Notes under the pieces: generated by a model
The model's database searches: none
Seen by the model: only the letters and a program-made list of their open reading frames with translations
Told to the model about the DNA's origin: nothing
Part shown: piece by piece, positions 1-12,408 of the stretch
Layout of the letters: each line of letters starts with the position of its first letter
Position numbering within the stretch: position 1 is the first letter of the stretch
Assembly: GCA_965153455.1 (NCBI GenBank)
Contig: OZ234499.1
Coordinates: forward strand, 10,412,271-10,476,270
Source of the DNA: Sphagnum compactum
Taxonomy: Eukaryota; Bryophyta; Sphagnopsida; Sphagnales
Reading direction: 5' to 3'
Length of the DNA: 64,000 nucleotides
Program-made: the position numbers and the translations under genes

Positions 1-609
1 AATTGAAATTAGTGTTCTCTTGTCGCCTCTCAAATTTTGTGGTCATTGAACACATTTGGCTACACTTGTCATTAACCAATCCCTCCATGCTTTAGCACCT
101 TTGGCAAGTAAGCAAGGGTTGGTCTATTGTTGTGGGGAAAACAACTACATGGAATACACTTGAAATTGTCAAAATTAATAATCTCAATTACCAGGAGATG
201 ATATCCCAAAATTAAATCCTAAAATCCTCTCTTAAAGATTGCATAGAGTTTGAAATGTGATGTTTGGACAATGTTTTGGCCATGTCCAATGATGATTTTT
301 TTATGGTTAATGAAAATGAAGTTTTGGAAAGTGACTAGTAGAAGTTTTAAGGTTTAGGGTTACAATAATTTTGTGCCATGGAAAATTCCAAACATCTAAT
401 GGATTTATAAATGCCTTGTGTATGTATATAAATATAAAGGACCATTGATTCAATTTTTTATAGATTTTGGTTATATCCAGAATAATTTTTGTTATTAATT
501 AATTTGATTACTATCTTCAAGTCTTTGCTTTAGTATCCATATGATTGGTGTGCATTTGTGTTAATTGATGGGAACACTGGACTTCCTCCTATTTATTTCA
601 CAAAATTAC
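1..609. other. AT-rich sequence, no gene seen
   Basis: No open frame with coding character and no recognisable repeat before the array that starts near 610. It is the left flank of the tandem array. Confidence 0.5.
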
Positions 610-2400
610 ACTTGGTTTGTATCTATCAATTTCTAGTTATTTAGATTTTTGTTGATTTAATTGAGCTTCAGTTTGTGAGATTTGTTTGACCATTACCTAG
701 GAAGGAAATAGTAGCCTTGACAGAATAGGGCTTAAGGGCCCGTTGTGTGATGCAAGAATGCAAAATCAACTTTCTTTCTTTTTTCATGGATGCATTCAAG
801 TCTTTTCAAGGTCCAAACACTTTAAGTGTTTTAAGTCCATTGCTTTTGGAATACAAAACCTCCATTTATGGTACCCTAAACCTTATTACCCAATCTATTT
901 GTTTCACAAGGTAGTTGCTGGTTAATTTGTATTTGTTAGTTTGTATTTATTTAAGTTTTTGTTGATTGAATTGAATTTCAATCAGTTAGAGTGGTTTGAC
1001 CATTAATTAGGAAGGAAACATTAGCCTTGATGGAACAGGGCTTAAAAGCTATCTAGTGTGTGATGCAAGAATGTAAAATCGAGTTTTTTTTTTTTAATGG
1101 ATGCATTCAAGTCTTTTCAAGGTCCAAGCACTTCAAGTACTTCAAGTCCATTGTTCTTGGAATACAAAACCTCCATTTCTAGTACTATAAACCTTATTAC
1201 GTAGTCTATTTGCTTCACAAGGTAACTAGTGGTTAAATTGTATTTGTTAATTTCTAGTTATTTAGGTTTTGGTTGATTGAGTTGAGCTTCAATCTATTAG
1301 ATTGGTCTGACCATTGTTTGGAAGGAAACACCAACCTTGACGGCATAGGGTTTAAGGGCTATTTGGTGTGTGATGCAAAAATATAAAGTTTTTCTTTTTC
1401 TTTTTCTTCATGGATGCATTTAGGTCTTTTCAAAGGCTAGGCATTTTAAGCGTTTTTAGTCCATTGCTTTTAGAATTAAAAAACCTCCATTTTTGGTACC
1501 TAAACCTTATTACCCAATCTATTTGTTTCACCAAGTAACTAGTGGTTAATTTGTATCTATTAGTTTCTAATTATTAGGATTTTTTTGATTGAGTTAAACT
1601 TCAGTCTATTAGATTGGTCTGACCATTAATTAGGAAGGAAACAATAGCCTTGATGGAATAAGGCTTAAGGGTTATTTGTTGTGTGTGCAAGAATGCAGAA
1701 TCTTTTTTTGTTTTTCTTCATGGATGCATTCAAGTCTTTTCAAGGTCCAAGCACTTTAAGCACTTTCAGTCCATTGTTCTTAGAATAAAAAACCTCCATT
1801 TATGGTACCTTAAACCTTATTATTAGTCTATTTGCCTCACAAGGTAGCTGGTGGGTAATTTGTATTTATTAGTTTCTAGTTTTTTAGGTTTTTATTGATT
1901 GAGTTGAGCTTCAATTGAGTTGAGATTGGTTTGACCATTAATTAGGAAAGAAACAAGAACCTTAACAAAATAGGGTTTGAAGGCTATTTACTTCATGCCT
2001 TCAAAATCTAAAGTGGACTTTTATATATATATAGGATGCATTATTTGTTTAGGGTTATGCATTTGGTTTGTATCTTGTTAAATTTTGGCTATTTATGTTT
2101 TTGTTGATTGAATTGGACATTCGTCAATTACATTTGTCTTACAATTAATTAAGAAGGAAACAACAATCTTGAGGGAATATAAGGCTTAAAGGATATTTGC
2201 TTTGTGATGCAAAAATCCAAAGTTTGTTTTCTCTCTTTCTTCATGGATGCATTCAAATCTTTTAAAGACCCAAGCACTTAAAGCGCTTTCATGTTTGATA
2301 CAAGATGACCTCTTTGATCATTAATGAAGATGGATTATGGAGGCTTTAGGAATTTGGTTTCTAATTTTTGTCCTTTTTTCATGGATGCATTTAGGTCTTC
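610..2400. repeat. Tandem array of ~311-bp units
   Basis: A landmark word, atggatgcattcaagtctttt or a close variant, begins at 786, 1097, 1410 and 1720, giving spacings of 311, 313 and 310 bp. A worn copy starts near 2033, and shortened copies follow at 2243 and 2381. Each unit also carries a conserved block around tttgaccattaattaggaag, followed by the words ccttgatgg, ggcttaag and acctccatt. The first four units are the most alike; the right end is deleted and rearranged. The small open frames inside are by-products of the repeat and differ between units, so I do not call them genes. The array could be a satellite or the internal repeat of a larger element. Confidence 0.9.
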
Positions 2401-2599
2401 TAAAGGTCCGTGCATTTCAAGGTTCCACCTATCTGTTTTTCAATAGCAAGCGGTTTTATGAGTGGGGTTCTAGTTCTGTCTGTTTTTTGTTTTTTGTTTT
2501 TATGATGTTAACAGGTCTTATGGAGGCAATTAAGAAGGCCCATTAATGTTCCTGTGATGAGGTTGTAACCAATGTTGGCTAGTTATCCAAATGGGTGTG

Positions 2600-2800
2600 T
2601 TAGAACCGTCGGTTCCGGTTCCAAGATTGAAACCCAGAACCTGAACTTAAGCTTAGTATAAGATCCGAATGTAAAATTGGACCAAAGAATCGCTTTATGC
2701 TAAAAACTGCCTTTGAACTGAGATCCTTCTATCCGAGCACATTTTCATATTGTCATAAAACCAACACTGACCTAAATAGCTTTCTTTCATTCGATTCCAG
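2600..2800. other. Low-copy spacer with short palindrome
   Basis: It contains gaaccgtcggttc near 2623, a 6-bp inverted repeat around one base, and several further ggttcc/ccagttcc words. This resembles a transposon end, but I cannot pair it with a second end. Confidence 0.25.
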
Positions 2801-2889
2801 TTCCTTCATATGACTATTTCGGGTTTTCATTGTGTATCGCCTCCTTACACTCACCCTTTCAACTTTTTCCAAGTTCTTTTCACATTTCT

Positions 2890-4060
2890 TCTCTACCATT
2901 TTCTTTTTTTGCTTCGTGGAATTGTCAGCTCCTCTTCATTGACTTGTTTTGTTTGTTGCATGGAGTTGTCCATTACTCTTCATCAACTTCCTTGTCACCT
3001 TTGAGCTATCGACCAAGGTATTCTTTCCTATCCATGATACTATTGGCTAGTAGGTTAGTGTGTTTATTTATTTTGTGAAAAGATGTTTCTATATGGTTCA
3101 AATAAGTTTTCCAATTTATTTGTCTTGAAATTTTATAGAATATTTTCAATTTTTCTTCTCCTATAACTTTATTTCAAGTGCAAAGATTCATTGTATTTTT
3201 TCTTTCTTCTTCTACTCTTCTAACTCTTGCACACTACATTGATTCATTTTTATATTCTTCACCAAAAATCTTTTGCAGTTTTTCCCCAAGTACACATTAC
3301 ACATCTTGAAGGATCTTGTTAATGAGGAGTTTATTATATATTTTTCAGACCCACAAATGAAATTATGTTTTTTTTAATCTTTCAAAATTCTTCTCTACCA
3401 TTTTCTTTGTTTACAATGTGCAACTATCCATAAATCTCTTTATCAACTTGTTTTGTTTGTTGTGCGGAGTTGACCACTTCTTTTCATCAACATGCTTGTC
3501 AACCTTTGAGCTTTCCAAGTGTTATTTCCTATCCATGATACTATTGGCTAAGAGGTTAGTGTGTCTATTTATTTTGTGAAAAGTTGTTTCTTCATGGGCT
3601 CAAGTTTAAGTTTTTGGATCCACTTCTCTTGCACCTTTTCAAACTTCTATAGTACACATTTGTAAACTGACAGTGTTGTTTCTTTATAGGTGGAGGACCT
3701 TTCCCGAATGTACCATTCGTTTTGCAAAATTTCAAAAGGATTAGAACCTATAGTTGCCATTAGATACTAAAAGATGACACCATTTTAGATATTGCAGTTT
3801 GGGAGACTGGGAACTCACTAATCATGAGGGAATTTCAATTAAAAGAAATATGTGTTCATTGAGTACAAACTCTTGAGGGATTTTTGTGACATGTTTAGCA
3901 ACATCCTCTACCTACTTGACTAAAATTATTTCTTCATCTTTCATAACTTTTTCTTAAAACTTTTCAAGTGCAAAGACTCACTATGTCTTTTCTTTCTTAT
4001 GCTCTTATAACTTTTGCACATTTATTCATTTTGGATATTCTTCACCAAAAATCTCATCCT
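2890..4060. repeat. Diverged local duplication, ~500-780 bp offset
   Basis: The stretch at about 2890-3105 recurs at about 3393-3605. Shared words include ctctaccattttctt, cttgttttgtttgttg, tatccatgatactattggct and tatttattttgtgaaaag. A second pair, 3150-3270 and 3930-4050, shares caagtgcaaaga and attcttcaccaaaaatct. The two pairs have different offsets, so the region was duplicated and then rearranged. No coding capacity is convincing. Confidence 0.8.
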
Positions 4061-4431
4061 ATAATCAATTGTGGGAAAAATCTGGGAAACTTTTGGTTGT
4101 TGTATTGAATTAGATACACTGGTCAACAATGGGCAATGCTTTCGGCATAAGGTAGATTATTTTTTGTTTATTTACTAACTGGGATATATTTGGATACATT
4201 TTAATCCTAAGATTTTTGTTTTTAGATTTGGTTGTTGTAGGTTGCGCTTTTAGAAAACTTACATAAGTTTTTGGGTGATCCCTACAACCTTGGGATGCAT
4301 AACATGATGCCCCATTCTGTAGTGTCTACATTGCATTGCAAATTGTTTCGAAAGAAAATACATCCTATCATCCTTATTTGAATTCAATTCCTTTGGAGAC
4401 AAGTGATTTATTCATGTACATTGTCATGTAG

Positions 4432-5731
4432 TTAGAATCTGCTTTGGTTGTAGTTACATTTTATTTTGAAATGTAAATTGTTTGCTAGGGATGCTACTAA
4501 AATGTTGGAGATGTTCCTCCTGTTCAAGCCGCGTTGTAGTCTCCTCTTGCTTGATCTTCCAGTTGATCTGCAGGCATTTAGACCCTGGCCATGAAGACAA
4601 ACTTCCTCTGTGGGTCCTGCAGCATTAGATCTAGCACCATCGCTAGTAGTATGATTAAGGTCAGCTAAAGCTTCTTGTGACTGCTTGGTTGAGTGCTGCA
4701 CTGTGTTAACGTTGGCCCCAGTAACTGCAGCGAGAGGTGCTGCATTGATTCGATCTGCCTGCATGTTGAATAGCTGTTCTGCGAATTTGCAGCCTAGAGA
4801 ACAGAAGATGCTGCTGCTGCTGGAGAAGCGGCCACCAGTAGCTTAGTTCAAGAGTTTGGTGCATTTTGCGCAGCTAGGAGTCGCATGAGCTGAGACAGGT
4901 AGTTGTAAGCTGCTGCTGCTGCTGCAGGAGGCGTTGCGGATCATATTCGACTTGGGGTTTGGACCGGTAATGAATACCACGGTCTTTTGGTTGATGGAAT
5001 ATCTCTGGATGCTTTGCAGATCCACTGATATTCCATCAACCAAAAGACCGTGGTATTCATTTGAAGTTCGATACACTTGCAGCTTGTTGTGCCCGTGATG
5101 TTGTTTGCCCTCTTCCACGAACAGGTTCAGCGGATGCGGTCCGGTGTTGCATGATGTGCAGAAGAATGTCTTGTGTCCACGCCGAAGACGCTGGATCTGC
5201 AATACATATACTTAGAAATAGATCAATGACCTTGAAACTCATGCATGCAGCTGACAATTCATGTGATGCGGAGACCTTGTAACCTAGTGCTCAATTGCTT
5301 GCTAGTTCCAGAGTACATTACGTTGAACACTGATCCAAATTAGATAAATACTGCATCTGTGAAGTTCTCAACATAACTAAAGCAGCACTTGCGCAAATTA
5401 TGACTCAATTGTCTACAGAAGCATATTAGACCAAGAACTGCATGTTTGTGAAAGATTAGTCATGACCTGAGAGTTCCGTGGAGAAGCTGTTGCGGACAGA
5501 CGAATGCAATGAAGAACATGGAATTACTAAAGACATCAGGAGATTCCAAGAATACTATGATCAAGTTAGTAACAACTTCTGTGGCGCCGGGAGAAAACCT
5601 CAGAAAAGTATCTTGCACGTCCTAGAGTCCCAAGAGCTGTAACTAGCTAGAGATGGTGTTCAATTACCTGGGAAGTTCGTAGTGATGAGCGCTAACAGCA
5701 TATCGGCCTGGGCGTGAGAGCTCATTGCCAT
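4432..5731 (-). pseudogene. PLATZ-type zinc-binding protein gene, probably broken
   Basis: PLATZ proteins are plant zinc-dependent, AT-rich-DNA-binding transcription regulators. The proposed first exon is 5731-5668. It opens with MAMSSHAQ, reads LLALITTNF (family: WLxxLLxTxFF) and ends at a GTAATT donor. Exon 2 begins after TTGCAG at 5196. It reads FFCTSC, then HHGHNKLQVYR (family: HxxHRLLQ), IQRYSINQKTVVFI (family: IQxYxINxxKVVFL), CAKC, and FCSLGCK encoded at 4786-4806, which is a PLATZ signature. Defects: the two exons do not join in frame (exon 1 leaves one base, exon 2 starts in phase 0); the second CxxC-type pair after FFCTSC is missing; and an in-frame TAA at 4843-4845 separates CAKC from FCSLGC, although the frame continues open for about 137 codons to 4432. 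The nearest spliced alternative, at TCTAAG, would restore frame but is a poor acceptor. A working gene with unusual splicing is possible but less likely. Confidence 0.72.
4969..5061. repeat. Perfect 35-bp inverted repeat (hairpin) inside PLATZ exon 2
   Basis: Bases 4969-5003 and 5027-5061 are exact reverse complements over 35 bp. Inside them, after two mismatched positions, five more pairs form (tggat/atcca), leaving a 9-base loop, gctttgcag. On the minus strand the first arm encodes EYHGLLVDGI and the second encodes YSINQKTVVF. The second arm fits the PLATZ consensus well and the first poorly, so the first arm is probably the derived copy. Confidence 0.95.
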
Positions 5732-5930
5732 CGCTGCTGCAAAGGTCGACTCAACGCGAAACCCCTTGAATTCGGAACTCGGAATACAAGCTTTCCGAAT
5801 GGCTGAAATCCTCAAGAACAATCCAACAAGCTGTTGAACGGATTTATCAGTGCAATTCTCAAATCGAATGAGGAGCAGAAGAAATTCCTGAACACGAAGC
5901 GTAGTATGGCATTCAGGCGACTGTATGATG

Positions 5931-5942
5931 GGTTTATATAGA
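5931..5942 (-). promoter_or_regulatory. TATA box of the PLATZ-like gene
   Basis: The minus strand reads CTATATAAACC, a strong plant TATA box. It lies about 200 bp before the proposed ATG at 5731. If transcription starts 25-35 bp downstream, near 5905, the first ATG in the transcript is the one at 5731, because no minus-strand ATG lies between. This supports the chosen start and suggests the locus arose by DNA duplication with its promoter rather than by retroposition. Confidence 0.55.
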
Positions 5943-6159
5943 GCTGCCAGCACACAGGTTGTATTCGGAGCTGCCGAGCTTGTAAGTAGTTGCCCGCAGC
6001 CGCCAACGTCATCAATTCGATCCTCATCAATTCGATCCTCCCGTCTCGTGTACATCGACTACTGCTCGAGCGAGCGAGTTCCCCATGATGGATGGCAAGC
6101 CACCTTAGCAGACTTTGAGAATCACCCATCTCAGAAGTTTGAGCTCCTTTCATTGTAGG

Positions 6160-9100
6160 CATTTCAGTGTAGGCTGGATTCCTGTGGAGGTTGGTAGTGA
6201 GTGATCCTGAGGTTCAAAGAATTGGTATTGTTTTGTAGCTGAGGAATTTTCTTTTAAAGTTGCTGTAACTGTGCAATTAAAATATAGTACAGCTCAGTGG
6301 GCCTAGTTCTCTTGGTTCTCAGCAGGTTTCACATCATACTAAAGGAGGACTAATTATCTTTGCTACTACTGAAACGGGTCTAGTTAAAAGGAGCTCCCTT
6401 CAATTTTCAGTTCTCTCTATCAGGCATTGGATCTGGAAGATGTATGCAGTATACAGATGTGGTCCTCACTCCACTTCCATGTTATTTGAGATGTTGATGC
6501 CCTGGGCTGGGTTGTTTGTCATTGTGGTTACTACTACACATCGTTGCATGCACTTGCACTAAGAGTTCTTAGTACAGAGTACAGATTACACACATGCTTC
6601 CTTTCATATTGTTGTGTCCAAAAGCTGTTTCATGATCACCTGGTTCATAATCTGGAAACTAAAATGGATGAAGCAAACTGCAAATAATAGAAGAAAACTG
6701 GGAATTATTACATCACTAGATCTAACAATCGACAGGGGAGAGAGGCATCAACATATCAACACAGATGACAAGTAAATTAGCCTTTGTGCACTGAGTAACC
6801 ATTAGCAACTGCTTGCACCAATGTACATCCTGCTGTTGTCACCTGTGGGAGTACACTGTGCCTTCAGGTGCTCATTTGCTGGTTGAGAATGATTACAGAT
6901 AAACTAAGTGAATCTGCAGAAACCATCTATGAAAGGTGACCCTTTCCCAGGAAACAACATTCTTTGGTCTGGAGCCCCATGATCTTATGATCTAGCCCTT
7001 ACTGGAATTCTTACTATTTTGAAAAAGCTATGAAACTGTGAAGACCAAGTCTGTTGCCTGCAGGACAGGCCTTACATTTCAAGGGCAGGGTTGCTGTTTG
7101 CAATGATAGGCTGTTGTCAACCCTGCCCCATCAAAGTGAAGGATTTGACTGAAACCTGCCCTTACAAAGAATTCCAGAGAAGAATTTTCCATACAAAATT
7201 TCAAGACTATGAATTGACATTTGTGATGTATCCTACTCTATGTAGAAACATGTCAGTTATCTTTATTTATGAAGGTTTGCATAACTCGGGGACATTGAAA
7301 AATATGGTTTCAAGCTTGTCATCTTGAATCTTGGCACAAATGTACCACTGATAGCACAAGTGTGACTGCTCCATGCTTGCGTGTTTACACCGATTAATTA
7401 ATCATACGTCAATTAATTTTGAGTTACAAACTATGTGTACTTCTCAAATAACTAATGCCTTCAAAATGATTCCAATTTTCATCAATCTAGAACATGTTTA
7501 TAGACATAAACAATGATAAATTAGCTAGACAAAAGGCCAAGGGTAATTATAGGACATACCGCAACCAACAAAACTTATAGAAGTCATAAGTTTCACAAAT
7601 TTAAACCCTTTCTTTTTTCTAGCCTTTCCATTTTATGAAGGGTAAATCCTGATCTAACGATGGTATATCAGGACCATGAACTGACAATACAAGGTTTCCA
7701 AACTTAGGGAACACCTCTCAATGTTTTTGATAAGGTTTCGTTGACTAAAGTCCTGCTCACATGATGCATACTTGTAGGAATGCAAAGTATACTGTGCCAT
7801 AACTACATGAGAGATAATGCCCTCCTTTAACTTTGTGCCAATGAGAATGGCTACAGTATACCTTTGAAGCCTCCACCATTTTAGAATCATTACAATTTGT
7901 GAAAAATGCATCATTAAGTTGGTGAAGTTCGAAAGTTGACAAGCACTTGAAAGTTCAGAGTCTTGACTCCAGATCTCTTTGGGCCAAGACAACAAGTAGA
8001 AGAGTCTCAGGAGGTGATCCTATTCACAGTAAGCCAACAGAACATGTATACATATATATACTTCAACCAGAAAACATTCAAGAACTGAGGTCTGCCTATT
8101 TTTCCTGAAGGGGTACATTCATTTAGGCAACAATCCAGCTATCTAATCGCAATGTGGGTTGTTAGAAAACAAAATGAGTTTCTAATAAGATTTGCTGTTG
8201 CCACATTGGGACATACAAAACTGATGAGCACCAACAAAAAAAGTTCAGTTCCCTTTGATTCTTAGTGTGAGGAGATTAACAAATATGCCAACTCATGAGT
8301 GGAATCTCTTTCCCTCTTGCAGCCAGGGGTTTGATAATTCATCAAATAATGTACTGCTAGACGTCAGCATCTAAGGCTTGTTGAGCAAGGCGAAGTTTTC
8401 TGTTCAACTTATGTGATTGACAAATGCTGAATGTCATATTGCAAGGGAAGAATTGTGCTGAACCCATTCTGATGACTTTCCCTTGGGGAGGAATCAGGAA
8501 AGAGGAGTCAAATCAGTTTATAACTCCAGCTTTTCTGATTGTGGTGGATGATTTGGGAATGATGATGTTTCCTCCAAAGTGGTGGTGGTGGTCCTAGGGG
8601 GAAGAGAAATTGTATGACTTGGGCAGCAGACTATGCATCATTCTACTCTTCCTCGACCATTGTCAAGTTGGACATTATGTCTCAAAACATGTTCCAATTC
8701 AAGGCTACATAATGCACTGCACACCCTTAAAACAGAAAATGAGACCAGCAGCCTAAGCCAGCACCATGAAAAGTTGTAGTTCTCTTCATGGCCAAGCTGG
8801 TAAGCTTTTGGAACTGGACTGCAAACTGAGTGTAATTGCAGGATTCCATCTGATGAAGAAAACTTTGAAAAATGTTCCTGACCTTTTGATTTTGTCAACC
8901 TTGTTGTGAAAGAAGATCTGTCTGCACCAGAAACACTTGTTATTGATGCAAAGTTTCACGTAATTTCAGCAACTGGTTCATGCTCTCCAGTGTCATGCAT
9001 ACAGCAGTCCTTTCTATTTGTCTGACTCCTGTATCAAACCTGCTCATACAGAGGGCTACATACTAGAGATGCTGTAATACCATCAGTTCCAATCAGCAAA

Positions 9101-12100
9101 AAAACCGTGATATACACAACTTGGATGGGCACTATCATGCGGGGAGGATCTGTGTTATGTATGAAGAGGAAAGGACTCTCCATTAATGACAAAAATTCTT
9201 TTACAGTACATAAAACCAACACGTGGGGTGCACAACAGGACATGACTGGGTTTCCGTGCACCCCATGGCTGAATGACCTTTGGGATCTTCCAATTGCAAA
9301 CTTTTGTTCTGCCTTTTGATTATGTCTCTGAGACAATACTCCTCTATTATGTCTCTTTTTGCTAAAACTGTGTATCAATGGCAGAGGATTTGCTAAATTA
9401 ATTCCACACAAAATTAAGAAAGAAGTAAATTTGACTGAGAAATCAATATCGGAGTTTTGGATTTCTTATGTGTTGTTTCAACTACTGTCATCACACACAT
9501 GTACTACTTTGTTGTACTGCTTTCTTGGGCACTCATGGCTTCAAAGTTATAAAGGATTCACTAGAACCTAGAACAAAGAAAGACTTGAAACATGAATGTA
9601 CAACTTCCTCTGGTGGAGGATATTATTAAAAGGCAATTTTGATGTCAATTCTAATAATGCAACGAAGCAAAAAATGTTGAATAAAAGAAGTCACATGTAT
9701 GACAAAATCTCAAGTGAGAGAATGCTCACAAATATGCCAATGAAAACAAAAGATTTTTGCATCAAGCCAGGCACCCAATTCAGTATACAGTCTAGCTCCA
9801 AGTTTGAACAGGGAAAAGTGCACAAACATGCCTTCTTAGAAATGGAAGAGACAGTGTTAGATTGAGACAGCAGCCATGTCCAAGGGAAGAAGGCAGGAGG
9901 GACAGGGGACACCCAGAATCCTTTGTGCTTCTGACTCTGATGCAAAGTCTCTTAGCTTGTCAAACACGATCACCGCAATAGAGATGGGGAGAAAAGAATA
10001 TACATTCATGAGTTTTAAGAACTTCATATTTACAATTTAAGTCAACCTGTATAGAATTTAGACATTAGCTGACAATAAGTTCATCAATAGTTCAGATCTG
10101 ACAATATACATATAACATGAACAGGAAAAAGAGGAAACTCAACCCAAAAACACCAAAAAACTGAGATTCCAATAATTGTAAAAGTCACCCGCATATTCAG
10201 TGACATCAACAGCAACATTTCTTGTAGTGACCAGCTACTATAGCATCCCAATTGACTGCATCACTTCCCAGGAGTGGGTGTAGTTCAATGTCATACATTG
10301 ACATACTGAGTTCCTGTCCCAAGACTCATGGCAAGACTCAAATGTGATGCTGCCTAGCTTTTCAAATATATCTATGAGACTAAAATCACCAAGAAATGAA
10401 GAAGGGGAACCCAAAAAGGACAAAAACCAGAAAAGAACCAAAGGAAAATAAAGGGAGAGGAGAGAAACAACACACACAACTTTCAGAGCATGATATTTTG
10501 AGTAAACAATTGGACTAGTTGGAAAAGCTCTGCACTCAGGATCAAGAGGCCCTTGAACTAAGATTCAAAAGGTGGAAACACTGACGGAAGTCTTGCTTTG
10601 CTAAGCAAACAAACCTAGAAACAGGTTCATTCTAATAGAAACTTAGAAGAATAATCTTTACAAGTTCAAAAAGACCCTACGTGCGACATTGGAAGTGGTG
10701 GGGTCTGACAGTGGCATAAATGAGGGAGGACAAAAAGTAAGCAGCCAATTCAAAGTCTTCAGAACATGAGTACAATGAGAGATGAAATTGCTGTGATTTT
10801 GCTATGTTTTTGGGCAAGTTTTTTGCCAACACACAAAGGTATGACAATGGACATAGTTAAGGAGAGACAGCATGATAGTTTCTGCCCTGTAAAGCAAGCT
10901 GAAGCTGCTCTATGTTGTTGAGTTTAAACCTATGGCTAGAAGGTTTTTGGAGGGCATTTGAGCTGGATACTTATGAAAGCAGGTCCAAGCTAACAGTGTG
11001 GTGATTGTAAATACCTGGCTTGGGCAAAGATCACGAAGAAGGAAGCACTAACTATACAAGAGGCCTTGACAATTGCCCATGTCTATCTCCTTTTCTTTGT
11101 GCAAGAAATTCTGACAACTTGAACTTAGAAAGAGTTTCTTGCCAGAGCAGGGAATTTGAAGACTTTTATCCAGTGTGTGTAAGCACTTCCCACTCCTGCC
11201 AACAGCACAGTATTTCAGGACATATTAGGGCAGTGTAATATGAAGATTGCCTTGAAGGCTCCCATCAGAAGAGGGAAATACAAAGAAAAGAACTAGGAAC
11301 AGCTGCAAACTTGCAACTTGTGAAATTAACATACTTTGGCACCAGAAATTGCACTTCACAGTTGGAGAGCACAATGAAGACTATTTGACCTTAAGCGAGA
11401 TTCACTGTTTGCATCTAGTGCTGCTGCAATCAGCAAGCTGTGCAAGTTTCCCTCCCAAACCTACCAAATAGAACAGGGAATCCTTGAGTGCCACCTACAT
11501 GCACATGAGTATATGGTCGCTTCAGGTTATTTTGGGTAAAAATGCATGATCTAGTCATAAGGTCCCAACATTCTAATTTCCAAACAGTACATTGACTGTG
11601 TACATGGGTAAGATATCTACTAGATTGCAGAGAAACTCCACCAAAATACTCTGAAGGTAACCATTGTGTTGTACAATGTCTGTGCCTGAGTTTCTGTTGC
11701 ATTTTCAGAAGCACAGGAAGACTCAGGTATGATGTGGCTTGGGGCAGCAAGCATATTTACTAAACCTTCTTGAGACATTTAGTATGCATCTCATTTTCTA
11801 ACCTTTTGGTTTTTGCTATTATTTTTTCTTCTTTATACCCTTTGTCTTTTGGGTGTTCTGACATCTTATATACAAGTGGTGGGGTGTTCTGACACATTAT
11901 ATACATGTTCTTAGGAAAATTTCATGTAATTTAGATGGGGTTTTGATTACGGCATGCAATTCCGGAAACAACATGCTAGGATTTTAGACCCCGGTGTTGG
12001 GAAATCAAGTTTCTCACTCAAGGCTAATTAAAGGCCAACATTTGTTAATATTGGTAACAAATATTTGGAATATGAAGTTGAGTTAAAGAAGGAAGTGCTT

Positions 12101-12400
12101 CAAACATGAGTCTTAAACTGAATTTGGATGTGGTTTTAAACCTTGAAAGCTCACATAACCATCTAACTAATTATTTCCTCATCCATGCAAATTGTAGTTT
12201 GTTTTTTTCATTTTTTTTCCTTGTTATGTTGGTGTATTTTTATTTTCTTATTTGATTTTGTTTTATCAAGTTTTTTGTCATCTAATACGTATTATAATGT
12301 GCCACTTTCGTTGTTTTTCTATTTTATATTTTCTTCAAGCTATATTTTTTGTGTGTTTTGGTCATGTCACATAATTTTGTGGCTTGCAAAATAAATGAAA
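6160..12400. other. Long intergenic stretch, no gene supported
   Basis: Composition is more balanced than in the AT-rich blocks to the right, but the open frames are short and lack recognisable domains, and frames on both strands are equally open. The frame at 7091-7327 and the overlapping frames at 9034-9411 were read and show no family motif. The stretch could hold UTRs, long introns or old transposon sequence. Confidence 0.45.
6389..6409 (+). other. miR159/miR319-complementary site (possible GAMYB-like relic)
   Basis: The word gagctcccttcaat (6391-6404) is 14 bases of uninterrupted complementarity to the central part of plant miR159; the next two bases toward the miRNA 5' end would form G:U pairs. 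In known GAMYB genes this site encodes ELPS, and here one frame also reads KELPSI. That frame has a TAA directly upstream and runs on only to a TGA near 6489. It may be a fragment of a GAMYB-like gene, or chance. Confidence 0.3.
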
Positions 12401-12408
12401 TCACACCA

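Noticed and set aside
743-2546. Small frames within the 311-bp repeat
   Set aside because: Frames are not kept from unit to unit, so the repeat is not protein-coding.
6389-6409. A MIR159 or MIR319 precursor on the minus strand
   Set aside because: The minus strand carries the attgaagggagctcc core, but I find no complementary arm within about 200 bp on either side.
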